Source of the DNA: Paeniglutamicibacter terrestris
GTDB lineage: Bacteria; Actinomycetota; Actinomycetes; Actinomycetales; Micrococcaceae
Assembly: GCF_012271785.1 (NCBI RefSeq)
Contig: NZ_JAAWVT010000003.1
Coordinates: 186,001 to 250,000 of the forward strand
Reading direction: 5' to 3'
DNA length: 64,000 nt
Position numbers and translations under genes: made by a program. Below, one piece after another: positions 23,955 through 32,792 of the stretch; within the stretch, counting starts at the first letter, position 1, and each line of letters begins with the position of its first letter. The notes under the pieces are model-generated. The model was given only the letters and a program-made list of their open reading frames with translations, made no database searches and was not told the DNA's origin.

Positions 23955-24677
23955 TTATAGGCGTCGCAGATAGCGTTCTGGCGCGTTCATGAAGGACCGC
24001 CAGTTGATCACCAGGTCAAGATCTTCCCAGTCGCTGGGCCGCAATCCCCATGGGCCAACCTCGTAGATGGTGGCACCGGGTAGGGAAGCGAGCAATGGTG
24101 AGTGCGTCGAGAGGATCACTTGTGAATTCCCCTCCGCCATCAGGTCCTTCAAAATGCCCAGCAACGCCAGACAGCCGGAGAAGGACAGCGCCGATTCGGG
24201 CTCGTCAAGCACCCATAAGCCGCCCTCGCGAAACCTATCGGTGATGAGCTCGAGGAATGACTCTCCGTGACTCATGGTGTGGAACGACAGATCCTGACGC
24301 CGCATCGAGGGATGATCTTCCAGGTAGGTGTAGAGGCCATGCATGGTCTCAGCGCGCAGGAAATATCCTCTGCGGCTCGCACCAACATTGCGCACCAGCT
24401 GCAGATGTTCCTCCAACCCCGATTCGGTGGCCCGAGTGCTGTGTTGGGCGCCGGTGGACCCGCCCTCGGGAGAGAGCCCGTAACCCAGCGCGATGGCTTC
24501 GATGAGGGTGGACTTCCCCGAACCGTTTTCGCCCACCAAGATGGTCGCGGCTCCGAAGTCCATGCCCTCCTCTAGCAGCTGGAGTACCGGCGGAAGCGTC
24601 TGGGGCCACTGGTTGCGGGGCGCGGGAGAAAGGTGATGCTCGGTGATGCGACGGATCGGCAGCTGAGAGAAGTTCAT
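23955..24677 (-). CDS. AAA/ABC-type ATPase (RecF/SMC-like P-loop protein)
   Basis: A 240-residue ATPase with Walker A GENGSGKST at residues 49-57, an ABC-like signature SFHTMSHGESFLELI (131-145), Walker B LWVLDEPESAL (154-164) and a sensor-like STHSPLLASLPG. It lacks a transporter domain or long coiled coil, and ends with the usual ...RSFMNAPERYLRRL. Proteins of this small AAA_21/RecF-like group are common single genes; the role is unknown. It lies 15 bases downstream of a VOC gene in the same direction, so the two are probably co-transcribed, though no functional link is obvious. Confidence 0.8.
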   Translation of the reverse strand: MNFSQLPIRRITEHHLSPAPRNQWPQTLPPVLQLLEEGMDFGAATILVGENGSGKSTLIEAIALGYGLSPEGGSTGAQHSTRATESGLEEHLQLVRNVGASRRGYFLRAETMHGLYTYLEDHPSMRRQDLSFHTMSHGESFLELITDRFREGGLWVLDEPESALSFSGCLALLGILKDLMAEGNSQVILSTHSPLLASLPGATIYEVGPWGLRPSDWEDLDLVINWRSFMNAPERYLRRL

Positions 24678-24692
24678 GGGTAAGCCACCGGG

Positions 24693-25133
24693 CTAGACAC
24701 CGGTGACAGTGCCGTCATCGTCGATGGCGAAGGACGGGTTGTATACGAAGTCCCAGCGGAAGCCGTCGGGGTCGGCCACGCAGGCGCTGGTGCCGCCCCA
24801 CGGTCGCTTGGTGGGTGCGGTGATCGAGGTGGCGCCGGCGGTGAGCGCTCGCGTGTAGAGTTCCTCAACTTCTTCGACGCTGGTGGTGTTGTGTCCCAGT
24901 GACAGCGGTGGGGCTAGCTCGCCGTGACCCACCTGTCCGTATTCGCTGGGCATAGATTCGACATTCCACAGTGCGAGCATGAGCCCGTAGCCGGACTGAA
25001 CGAACACTATTTCGCCAGGAACATAGTTGATTTCGCGGAATCCTAGTCCGGTGACGTAGAAATCGCGTGAGCGCTGAACGCTACGTACGCCCAGAGTCAG
25101 GGCTGTGACTGCGGGGATCTGGGTGGATGTCAT
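24693..25133 (-). CDS. VOC-family protein
   Basis: A 146-residue VOC protein: VTALTLGVRSVQRSRDFYVTGLGF, EIVFVQSGYGLMLALW, then YTRALTAGATSITAPTKRPWGG and CVADPDGFRWDFVYNP. The last segment is the usual end of the second VOC unit. The expected metal ligands cannot be assigned securely. ATG 25133 is chosen over a start four codons upstream. It is the first gene of a probable two-gene unit with the ATPase. Confidence 0.8.
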   Translation of the reverse strand: MTSTQIPAVTALTLGVRSVQRSRDFYVTGLGFREINYVPGEIVFVQSGYGLMLALWNVESMPSEYGQVGHGELAPPLSLGHNTTSVEEVEELYTRALTAGATSITAPTKRPWGGTSACVADPDGFRWDFVYNPSFAIDDDGTVTGV

Positions 25134-25217
25134 GGCCACAAGCATAGGCCCACGCCGAATCTAGGCGAGAGTAACCGCCAGCAAATTGTCGTAGATATGT
25201 TCTAGTCTCTCCTTGTA

Positions 25218-25233
25218 TAGAACATATTTTCTA
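25218..25233 (+). promoter_or_regulatory. LexA-box-like element upstream of the DUF6504 gene
   Basis: TAGAAC-ATAT-TTTCTA has the symmetry and four-base spacing of the actinobacterial LexA box (TCGAAC-N4-GTTCGA), with several mismatches. It is followed directly by AATAAAATGG, which may serve as -10. Almost the same module occurs before dnaE2 at 29062. LexA binding is an inference. Confidence 0.5.
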
Positions 25234-25313
25234 ATAAAATGGTTGAGTGTATGGGTAGCTCCCGTGATCGCCGTGGCCCCTTAGTGGGTGTGTGTCGGCG
25301 GGAGGGCTGGGCT

Positions 25314-25649
25314 ATGCGAAGGGAAAGTGGGGAGCGAATGGGAATCTTTACCCAGTCGATCGAGGTGGACTGCACGCCGGCAGGGGTGCCGATCCGCATG
25401 CGCTGGCAAGGTCGCGAGTACAGGTTGGCGGCCGAGCCGGTGCGCTGGTTTGAGCGACGCAAGTGGTGGAAAGAGGAATTGCGCGCCGAACGCGGACGTG
25501 GGCCAGGGCTGGTGGACTACGAGGTCTGGCAATTGCAGGTCAAGCTTGCCGGAGTGGGCCCCCTGCGTACCTTCGAGGTTTCCTGTCAGATCGACACGGG
25601 ACGCTGGCGCATCATTCGTATGCCCGAGGCCTATAAGGAAAGCGCCTAA
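25314..25649 (+). CDS. DUF6504 family protein (mutagenesis-associated)
   Basis: A small beta-rich protein: PIRMRWQGREYRLAAEPVRWFERR, VDYEVWQLQV, and a C-terminal LRTFEVSCQIDTGRWRIIRMPEAYK. This is the DUF6504 pattern, found in actinobacteria next to the imuA'-imuB-dnaE2 (SOS mutagenesis) genes. The start is uncertain: ATG 25314 has GGGAGG eight bases upstream and is preferred; 25239 and 25338 are in frame. A LexA-like box precedes it, matching that of dnaE2 3.8 kb away. No enzymatic motif is seen; an accessory role with the error-prone polymerase is inferred. Confidence 0.75.
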   Translation: MRRESGERMGIFTQSIEVDCTPAGVPIRMRWQGREYRLAAEPVRWFERRKWWKEELRAERGRGPGLVDYEVWQLQVKLAGVGPLRTFEVSCQIDTGRWRIIRMPEAYKESA

Positions 25650-25778
25650 GTGAACGCCGGACGCCTAGCGTGCGTCAAACTCATATCCAAGCGCACTGGC
25701 CGTTGGTGAGGCGGGGTGCAAGGCTGGAGCCAAGCGCCCCGGTGACGAGGGCTGGATCGCAAACAAGGAAGTGTGCCA

Positions 25779-27143
25779 ATGGACGAGGTATTTGATGTGG
25801 CAATCATCGGAATGGGTCCCGGGGGTGAGGTTGCTGCCGACCGGTTGCTCACTGGTGGTAAAAAGGTCATAGCGTTTGAGTCCGAACTCATTGGCGGAGA
25901 ATGCGCCTATTGGGCTTGCATCCCCTCCAAGACGGTTCTGCGCGGTCCGGAGGTAAAGCTCGAAGCCGCTCGCACCGCTGGCGTCGGTGCGAGCGAGCTG
26001 AACTGGGAACAAGCCAGGGACTATCGCGACTATATGGCCCGGCACCTTGATGACAGCGCCCAGCTAGCAGGCTATATCCAGCGCGGGGCGCAGGTAGTTC
26101 GAGGAAGGGCGAGTATCACCGGCCCGGGACGCGTGCGGGCCAATGGGCAGGAGTATCTGGCCCACCACATCATTATTGCTACGGGAACCGAACCGGTGAT
26201 ACCGGATTTCCCGGGTGCAGGAGATATTACCGCGTGGAGTAATCGTGAGGTGTACACGCTCACGGAGCTGCCGACTTCGGTGACCATCGTGGGGGCAAGC
26301 GCGGTCGCTCTGGAGACCGCCAGTTTCCTCACCGGGTTCGGTGTTGAGGTGACCCTCATCAATAGAAGCGACAGGCTGCTGCGGCGTGAGGAGCCAGAAG
26401 TTTCGGCGCTCGCCGAAAAGTACGTGCGCGAGCTGGGGGTTACGGTACTGGCACACACCTCGGTGGTTAGCGGGAAGCGTGGGCACCTCGGGGAAAGTGA
26501 ATTGGAGTTAAGTAATGGCACCAGCCTCAAGGTTGATGCTGTCATCTTCGCCACCGGACGCACGCCGCGCACCGACGGACTGGATGTGGCACGGGCGGGG
26601 GCGACCCTCGATGGCCAGGGGAACGTGCGCATTGATGAACACTGCTGGGCGGCCGAAGGACTCTGGGCGATTGGGGACGTTACCGGGGTTATGCCCTTCA
26701 CCCATGTGGCCAAGTACCAGGGGCGCGTCGTTGCCGACTGCATCCTGGGCGCAGACCGGATCGCGAGTTACGACGGAATTCCACGCGTGGTGTTTGCCAA
26801 CCCGGAAATCGCCGCCGTGGGGCTCACCCGTGAGCAGGCCGAAAGCCGCGGTATTAACGCCGTGAGTATCCATGTAAACCTGCCCGAGACGATCGCCCGG
26901 CCCTGGACCTACGAACAGGAACCCCGTGGGGACCTAGGCATCCTAGTGGACAGGCATCGTCGAGTACTTCTCGGGGCGTGGGCAGTTGCGCCACTAGCGG
27001 GGGAATGGATCCACCAGGCATCCCTGGCCATCAGGGGAGCGTTGTCCCTGGAGATCCTACGCGACAGTGTGCCGCAATTCCCTAGCTACAACGAGGCCTA
27101 CCTCGTGGCCCTGGACCGGTTGGGCAGCGCCGAAGGGATCTAG
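25779..27143 (+). CDS. Pyridine-nucleotide disulfide oxidoreductase (lipoamide dehydrogenase-like)
   Basis: A 454-residue flavoprotein. FAD-binding GMGPGGEVAA lies near residue 13, the redox pair is in GGECAYWACIPSKT (two Cys five residues apart), the NAD(P) loop is IVGASAVALETASFL, and GLWAIGDVTG is the second FAD motif. The C-terminal dimer domain is present, but the His-Glu pair of true lipoamide dehydrogenase (HxxxxE) appears as PSYNEAYL, so it may not be a lipoamide dehydrogenase. Related groups include mercuric and mycothione reductases. ATG 25779 follows AAGGAAG. Substrate unknown. Confidence 0.82.
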   Translation: MDEVFDVAIIGMGPGGEVAADRLLTGGKKVIAFESELIGGECAYWACIPSKTVLRGPEVKLEAARTAGVGASELNWEQARDYRDYMARHLDDSAQLAGYIQRGAQVVRGRASITGPGRVRANGQEYLAHHIIIATGTEPVIPDFPGAGDITAWSNREVYTLTELPTSVTIVGASAVALETASFLTGFGVEVTLINRSDRLLRREEPEVSALAEKYVRELGVTVLAHTSVVSGKRGHLGESELELSNGTSLKVDAVIFATGRTPRTDGLDVARAGATLDGQGNVRIDEHCWAAEGLWAIGDVTGVMPFTHVAKYQGRVVADCILGADRIASYDGIPRVVFANPEIAAVGLTREQAESRGINAVSIHVNLPETIARPWTYEQEPRGDLGILVDRHRRVLLGAWAVAPLAGEWIHQASLAIRGALSLEILRDSVPQFPSYNEAYLVALDRLGSAEGI

Positions 27144-27218
27144 CCGCACCGCCGGCTTCTTGCCGAAGGTCAGTCACGAGCTGCGGTTGATGCCGAGGTG
27201 ATCGTGAGGTGACACTGG

Positions 27219-27248
27219 TTGGACCCGGCCCAACGGGGCCGGGTCCAA
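27219..27248. terminator. Hairpin terminator between convergent genes
   Basis: TTGGACCCGGCCC (27219-27231) and its exact complement (27236-27248) enclose a four-base loop. It lies between the flavoprotein gene and the sialidase gene, which converge, and can terminate both. Confidence 0.75.
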
Positions 27249-27266
27249 TCGTGTTTCAGTCGGTCT

Positions 27267-28799
27267 CTAGTCGGTCTGCACGGTGAATACCGTGCTGCTT
27301 GAGAGACCGCGGTCGGTCAGCTTAGCCGTCAGGCGGTGAATGCCGCCCTGAGCATCGGCTGGCACACTGATGCGAGCGGTGGCTGTTTTGTTTTCGCCCG
27401 AGAGGATCCGGGGTACATTGCTTGACTCGAGAACCCATCCCGCGGGCAGGTCGAACTGCAGATCGGCCTTCGGAAGTGCCCGCCCGGTCTGGTTGGTGAT
27501 TGAAACGCTGAGATCGACCGTGCTCCCGGCGGTGGCTGTGGTTGTCTCGACGTTCAGCGGTGCGGCGAGGCCTTCGAGCCAGGCAAGGTTGAAGGCGGCG
27601 TATCGGATGCCGCCGTAGCCTGCCTCGGGCTCGTAGAGCAGTCCGATGTTGCCGTTGGGCAGCGTGGCCAGCGTGGAATACGACATCCCCTCAGGTTGGA
27701 AGACCTTGGATGCCGGCCAAGTTTTCCCGTCGTCGAAGCTCATGCGGATGGTGCCGTTGACGCGTTGCCCGGGGAGGCTTGAGGCCGCGTTCGAGAACAG
27801 TAGGACCTTCGCCTTGGCGGAGCCTTCCCGCGCGTTGGGGTAGGCCCGAACGATGGAGGCATTGTTCGCGGGGTCCGGCAGTTCACGGTCGACGGTCACG
27901 GGGCCGTAGGTGATGCCGCCGTCCTCGGAGAAGGCTACTTTGCGGTACCCGCTGCGCTTTGAGTCGCGCGAGTTCAACATGACGCGGCCGTCGGAGAGCT
28001 CGACCGTCTTGTTCTCGTCCATGCCCACACCAACGGGCTCACCGGCCTGCCAATTCTTGCCGTGGTCGTCGGAGTAGACGGAGACCGCCTGGAAGTCGCC
28101 GGCACCGTTGATGATGGTGTATTGCTGGATCAGACGGCCGGCGTGCTCGCCGTACTTTAGCTGGATGCCTTGGCCGGAGGCGGCGAACCGGGAGCGCCAG
28201 CCCGGATCGGGGGTGATGTCGGAGGTGATGACATCATGTTCCCAGGTATGTCCGTTGTCCCGGGAGACACTGACCTCTGCTTGGATGACGTTGCGGTCGT
28301 TGGGGTCCGTCCCCGGCTGGGAGTTGCTGAACCCGCGGTCAAAGGACTTGACGTGGAAATTGAAGATATCGCCGGTCTCCCGGTCAACGATGTAGCTCGG
28401 ATCGGAATACCCCACGATCGGGACTTCCACTTTGCCCTGTTGGATAGGTGTCTGTTCCTCCCACGTGATGCCCCCGTCGGTGGACCTGCGCTGCAGGATG
28501 GAGTTCGGGCCGGGAGAGTCTTTCGCCGTCGGTCGGCCGTCGTAGGAGGCGAGGATGTCGCCCTCATTGGTGACAGCCAGTGCCGTTATTCGGTAGTTCG
28601 CGAACCCGTTCTCACCGTTTGTCGCCAGTTGATGCTCGGTGTAGAACGGCTGGCCAGCCTGCGGCGGCTTGGCGTCGTAGTTGGGAAACCGATCGGAATT
28701 AGCCTGGGCGGGTACCGGCAGTGAAGCGATCAAGCCGATCGTAAGGGCCATGCTCGCGATGCCGGCTAGGCGGTTTCGCGCTTGTGACGGGGTAGTCAT
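27267..28799 (-). CDS. nanH: Secreted sialidase (exo-alpha-sialidase, GH33)
   Basis: A 510-residue secreted enzyme that releases terminal sialic acid. The N-terminus has a signal peptide (hydrophobic IASMALTIGLIASLPVPAQA, cleavage near residue 33). The propeller shows the arginine region GENGFANYRITAL, and at least five Asp-box repeats: STDGGITW, SRDNGHTW, SDDHGKNW, SEDGGITY and SFDDGKTW. A C-terminal Ig-like/NEW3-type domain (LDVSVSITNQTGRA-like, actual VDLSVSITNQTGR) probably aids substrate or surface binding. Asp and Tyr/Glu nucleophile residues are expected within the propeller but are not individually assigned. There are no genes for sialic-acid uptake nearby. Confidence 0.9.
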   Translation of the reverse strand: MTTPSQARNRLAGIASMALTIGLIASLPVPAQANSDRFPNYDAKPPQAGQPFYTEHQLATNGENGFANYRITALAVTNEGDILASYDGRPTAKDSPGPNSILQRRSTDGGITWEEQTPIQQGKVEVPIVGYSDPSYIVDRETGDIFNFHVKSFDRGFSNSQPGTDPNDRNVIQAEVSVSRDNGHTWEHDVITSDITPDPGWRSRFAASGQGIQLKYGEHAGRLIQQYTIINGAGDFQAVSVYSDDHGKNWQAGEPVGVGMDENKTVELSDGRVMLNSRDSKRSGYRKVAFSEDGGITYGPVTVDRELPDPANNASIVRAYPNAREGSAKAKVLLFSNAASSLPGQRVNGTIRMSFDDGKTWPASKVFQPEGMSYSTLATLPNGNIGLLYEPEAGYGGIRYAAFNLAWLEGLAAPLNVETTTATAGSTVDLSVSITNQTGRALPKADLQFDLPAGWVLESSNVPRILSGENKTATARISVPADAQGGIHRLTAKLTDRGLSSSTVFTVQTD

Positions 28800-29061
28800 G
28801 CGTGTCCTTTCATAGGGGGAACATCTGTCCCCGGTCGATCACACGACGTGGGACGTCCTATGTGAAGGGCATCACAACTTTCGGGTTGGCGAGTGATCCT
28901 CAGGTGCTCACGTTCCTGTGCGCTAGGGGTCAGCCTGCGCCCCTTGCCCCAATTTGGCTGTAGGTGGGCATTCTCACCGCCGAGCTCTTGTTGCAGGTCA
29001 GTCCCGAAGTCCTCAGCCCTGCGTGCGAGGAAGTGGGGTTGATAGGTTCCAAGTACTTGAT
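28800..29061. other. Non-coding region upstream of the sialidase gene and dnaE2
   Basis: This stretch separates the divergent sialidase and dnaE2 genes. I see no gene or clear repeat in it. The sialidase promoter should lie at its left end (CCTATGTGAAGGGCATCACA is one candidate region), and the LexA-like box of dnaE2 begins at 29062. A 91-codon leftward ORF here has no ribosome site and is rejected. Confidence 0.4.
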
Positions 29062-29077
29062 TCGAATACATATTCTA
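29062..29077 (+). promoter_or_regulatory. LexA-box-like element upstream of dnaE2
   Basis: TCGAAT-ACAT-ATTCTA matches the actinobacterial LexA symmetry with four-base spacer. It runs into AATATGATGG, close to the AATAAAATGG after the element at 25218. The start of dnaE2 is 123 bases downstream. LexA control of dnaE2 is well known in related bacteria; that this site is bound is inferred. Confidence 0.6.
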
Positions 29078-29199
29078 ATATGATGGTCTTGAGCCCTCCA
29101 CCGGGCCCGACGCCAACCTTAAGGGCGTCCTCCCGAAACCACCACGGCACCCGCCGCGCATACAAAACGGGTCGAAAAGGCGGAAGGCGAGGGGGAGAG

Positions 29200-32100
29200 A
29201 TGAGCTTCACCCACCTGCATGTCTCCTCGGCATTTAGCGCCCACTACGGAGTCTCCTGGCCCAAGGACCTCGTTGCCGCAGCGATCGACGACGGGGCAGA
29301 CGCCCTAGCGATCACCGACCGTGACGGACTCTACGGAAGCGTCAAACACCTCAAGGCCTGCATCGAAAACGGCATAGACCCCATCATCGGAGTTGACCTA
29401 GCCCTCTTAGAGCCAAGCACTGGTCCGGCCATCCACGGTAAAGCCAAGGAGCTGCGCACCGTTGGCCGCATCATCGCTCTGGCCAAGGGGCACAGCAACG
29501 GAGCCGGATATGCAGCCCTCTGCCACCTCATCACCGCGGCACATCAACTCACCACCAGTACGGGGGTGCACAAACCAAACATCGGCATTACCCGCGAGGA
29601 GCTTGCCACCTACGTGAAAGCGCCCAACGGGGAGGTGCTGCTCACCATCATGCTCGGAGCAGGATCCGACGTTGGTCTAGCCACCGGGCACCGCCAGTAC
29701 AACCAGGCACGCACCTTATTACGCGACTGGCGCTCCTTGCTGGGAGTCGAGGCACTGCGGGTAGAGATCACCACACACCTGAGCAACCCAGGAGAGAAAC
29801 TCAGCACTGCTCACGCCATCCGCATGCTGCGCTGTGCCATAACTGTAGGCATCGCCCCAGTACTAACCAACGCCGTGCGATATGCCGAACCCGATGGGGC
29901 AGCAACGGCAGATGTCCTGGACTCCGCACGGGCACTGAGCTCACTCTCAACCCTCAACGACATTCAACCCAACGGGCAAGGCTGGCTCAAACCCGCAGAA
30001 CACATGCACCACCTCGCCACCGAGATCGCACGATCCGCCGCAGACACCTCCCTGGCACCCACCCTGCTGCGTAACACCGCCGCGCTCGCCGACTGGGCAC
30101 GCCTTGACCCGGTGCCAGACACGGGATGGGGAAACCCCGTGGTCCCCGAGCCTCACATCATCGGCATCACCACGGATCCCAACACCGAGCTCGCCGCCCG
30201 CTCGGAGGCAGGCATTACCCGCCTGCTCCCGCACGAGACCAACAACCCCCTATTACGTGAGCGCCTCGAAGCCGAACTCTCCACCATCGCCGACCTCGGA
30301 TTTGCCCCCTACTTCCTCACCGTCGCAGAAGTCAGCTCCATGATCACCGATATGGGGATACGCTCAGCAGCCCGCGGATCCGGCGCCTCCTCACTGGTGA
30401 ACTACCTCATCGGCATCAGCCAGGTAAACCCCCTGACCCACGACCTACTCTTCGAACGCTTCCTCTCCCGCGACCGCGCCACCCTGCCCGACATCGACAT
30501 CGACGTCGAATCCGCCAGACGCCACGAGATCTACCGCAAAATCTTCGACCGCTTCGGAGCCCAACGAGTCTCCCTCATGAGCATGCAAAATGGTTACCGC
30601 GCCAGGGGAGCCGTACGCGACGCCGGAACAGCCCTCGGCATGGAAGAAACCGACATCGATGTGATCGCCAAACAACTCTGGCGCTTCTCCGCCTCATCCT
30701 TCCGCGACGCCCTAGCCGAAAAACCAGAACTTGCCCCTTTCGCCGACCGCCTCGGCACCGAAAAACAACTCGACCTCCTCGTGGACCTCACCGAACGCCT
30801 CGACAGGCTACCGCGCCACATCTCCATGCACCCCTGCGGAGTCATCCTCTCCGATAACACCCTGCGCGACCGCACCCCCATGGAACCCAGTGGAATCACC
30901 CTGCCCATGAGCCAATTCGACAAACACGACATGGACCCCATGGGAATGCTCAAGCTCGATGTACTGGGGGTACGCATGCAATCGGCCATCACCTACTCCC
31001 TAGCCGAAATCGCCCGCATCCACCCCAGCGCACAAGCCGTCGCCACGGCAGGGGGACACCTCAGCGGTAAGCCCGCCTCCATCCCCGGCTACATCCAACC
31101 CAACGGAGCCATCGACCTGGCCCTGGTCCCACTGGATGATGAGCCCACCTTCGAACTCATCCGCTCCACCCACACCCTGGGCTGCTTCCAAATCGAATCA
31201 CCCGGACAACGCGAACTCATCGGCAAACTCGCCCCCACCGAATTCAACGACCTCATCATCGATATCTCTCTCTTCCGCCCCGGACCCATGAAATCCAACA
31301 TGGTCAAGCCCTACCTAGAAAACCGCCACGGCTTCGCACCCGAAAAATACCCCCACCCATCTCTAGCACCCGCGCTCGCCGAAACCCACGGGGTCACCGT
31401 CTTCCACGAGCAGGTGCTACGGATCTTTGACGTGATGACAGACTGCGGGCTGGCCAAGGCCGATGTTTACCGCCGACTGCTGGGTAACCCGAAGGCCGAG
31501 CCGGCGGTGGAGTCCCTTTTCCGCTCGAAGGCGCTGCGGCGCGGCTATTCGCTGGCGGTCATCGATGAGGTGTGGGGAACACTGTCCGCCTTCGGGTCCT
31601 TCGGTTTTTGTAAGGCCCATGGTGCTGCCTTTGCCGTGCCCACCTATCATTCGGCCTGGCTTAAGGCGCACCACCCCGAGGCCTTCTTGGCCGGGATCTG
31701 GGAACACGATCCGGGTATGTATCCCAAGCGGCTGCTGGTGGCCGAGGCCAGGCGGATGGGCATCAAGATTCTGCCATTGGACATCAACCGTTCCGCCCTG
31801 GGCTACAAGGTGGAAAAGCTTGACGGGCTGCTGCCTCCCGCGCAGCTTCCGGTGGTGCCACGCGCGGTGGGCGCCATGCCCCCGGGACGGTACGGGATCA
31901 GGCTCTCGCTGCGGGGTATCCGTTCGGTCTCCGAACGCGAGGTCACCCGGGTGGCGGCCGGGCAACCCTATGATTCGATCGCCGATGTACGAGCGCGCTC
32001 CGGGCTCACGCGCACCTCACTGAACCACTTTGCCGCACTCGGTGCCTTCGATTCCCTGCAGGCCGGCATTGGGCGGGGCAATCGTGCGGATTTGGTGGAG

Positions 32101-32772
32101 CACCTGCGCGCCGGCTCCAGCAAGCCCGTTGCCCAGCGTCATCGACCGATTCCCGGACAGCTGTCATTGCCGCTGGGGGATATTGACCTTTCCACCATGC
32201 TCATCGGGGCGGAGCAAACCTCGCTCGATGAGGTGGTGCGCACCGAACTTGATTTGATGTCTCTGGATGTCAGCGCGCACCTGATGGAATCCCATGCGAC
32301 GCTCTTGGATGCTCTGGGTGTCTCTCGCGCCCAGGACCTGCTGGCGATGCGTAACGGCACCGAGGTCTTGGTGGCCGGGGTGCGGGTGGCTACCCAGACC
32401 CCGCCGATGCGCGGTGGGCGGCGGGTCGTGTTCATCTCGGTAGACGATGGAACCGGCTGTGTTGATGCAACGTTCTTCCACGAGGCGCAGCAGCGTTGTG
32501 GCCCGCTGCTCTTCTCCACCCGGTTGCTGCTCATCCACGGGCTCACCCGCCGCACCGGGCCCCGGGGCATCAGCCTGCAGGCCCTAGATGCTTGGGATCT
32601 CTCGGCCAAGTCCATGCTGCCGGCCCCGGGCTATCTGGCCGATCCCGCCCGGGCGCGCAATCAGAGCTTCGGTTCTTCCGCCTTGGACCCAGCGGCGAAG
32701 CGCTCGGCAGTGAGCCTGGCTCAACGGATGGCCGCCGAGGATCTGGACACCCGTGGCTACCTGGGCGCCTGA
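29200..32772 (+). CDS. dnaE2: Error-prone DNA polymerase DnaE2 (ImuC)
   Basis: A 1,190-residue C-family polymerase alpha subunit that performs damage-induced mutagenic synthesis with ImuA'/ImuB. The N-terminal PHP domain begins SFTHLHVSSAFSAHYG; the catalytic aspartates are in ATLPDIDIDVESARR; the preceding RSAARGSGASSLVNYLIGI is the fingers/palm Arg-Gly region; C-terminal HhH and OB-fold segments follow. The ATG at 29200 has a GGGGGAG site and begins the PHP domain; earlier in-frame starts give a basic, unfamiliar leader. Codon use changes sharply at about 31,400 (Glu GAA and Lys AAA before; GAG and AAG after), suggesting a mosaic gene. imuA' and imuB are not in this window. Confidence 0.92.
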   Translation: MSFTHLHVSSAFSAHYGVSWPKDLVAAAIDDGADALAITDRDGLYGSVKHLKACIENGIDPIIGVDLALLEPSTGPAIHGKAKELRTVGRIIALAKGHSNGAGYAALCHLITAAHQLTTSTGVHKPNIGITREELATYVKAPNGEVLLTIMLGAGSDVGLATGHRQYNQARTLLRDWRSLLGVEALRVEITTHLSNPGEKLSTAHAIRMLRCAITVGIAPVLTNAVRYAEPDGAATADVLDSARALSSLSTLNDIQPNGQGWLKPAEHMHHLATEIARSAADTSLAPTLLRNTAALADWARLDPVPDTGWGNPVVPEPHIIGITTDPNTELAARSEAGITRLLPHETNNPLLRERLEAELSTIADLGFAPYFLTVAEVSSMITDMGIRSAARGSGASSLVNYLIGISQVNPLTHDLLFERFLSRDRATLPDIDIDVESARRHEIYRKIFDRFGAQRVSLMSMQNGYRARGAVRDAGTALGMEETDIDVIAKQLWRFSASSFRDALAEKPELAPFADRLGTEKQLDLLVDLTERLDRLPRHISMHPCGVILSDNTLRDRTPMEPSGITLPMSQFDKHDMDPMGMLKLDVLGVRMQSAITYSLAEIARIHPSAQAVATAGGHLSGKPASIPGYIQPNGAIDLALVPLDDEPTFELIRSTHTLGCFQIESPGQRELIGKLAPTEFNDLIIDISLFRPGPMKSNMVKPYLENRHGFAPEKYPHPSLAPALAETHGVTVFHEQVLRIFDVMTDCGLAKADVYRRLLGNPKAEPAVESLFRSKALRRGYSLAVIDEVWGTLSAFGSFGFCKAHGAAFAVPTYHSAWLKAHHPEAFLAGIWEHDPGMYPKRLLVAEARRMGIKILPLDINRSALGYKVEKLDGLLPPAQLPVVPRAVGAMPPGRYGIRLSLRGIRSVSEREVTRVAAGQPYDSIADVRARSGLTRTSLNHFAALGAFDSLQAGIGRGNRADLVEHLRAGSSKPVAQRHRPIPGQLSLPLGDIDLSTMLIGAEQTSLDEVVRTELDLMSLDVSAHLMESHATLLDALGVSRAQDLLAMRNGTEVLVAGVRVATQTPPMRGGRRVVFISVDDGTGCVDATFFHEAQQRCGPLLFSTRLLLIHGLTRRTGPRGISLQALDAWDLSAKSMLPAPGYLADPARARNQSFGSSALDPAAKRSAVSLAQRMAAEDLDTRGYLGA

Positions 32773-32792
32773 ACGTGGCCGGGTCTCGTTGG

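Noticed and set aside
28796-29071. A 91-codon leftward ORF upstream of the sialidase gene
   Set aside because: It has no ribosome site, covers the promoter region and the LexA-like box, and has no recognisable domain.
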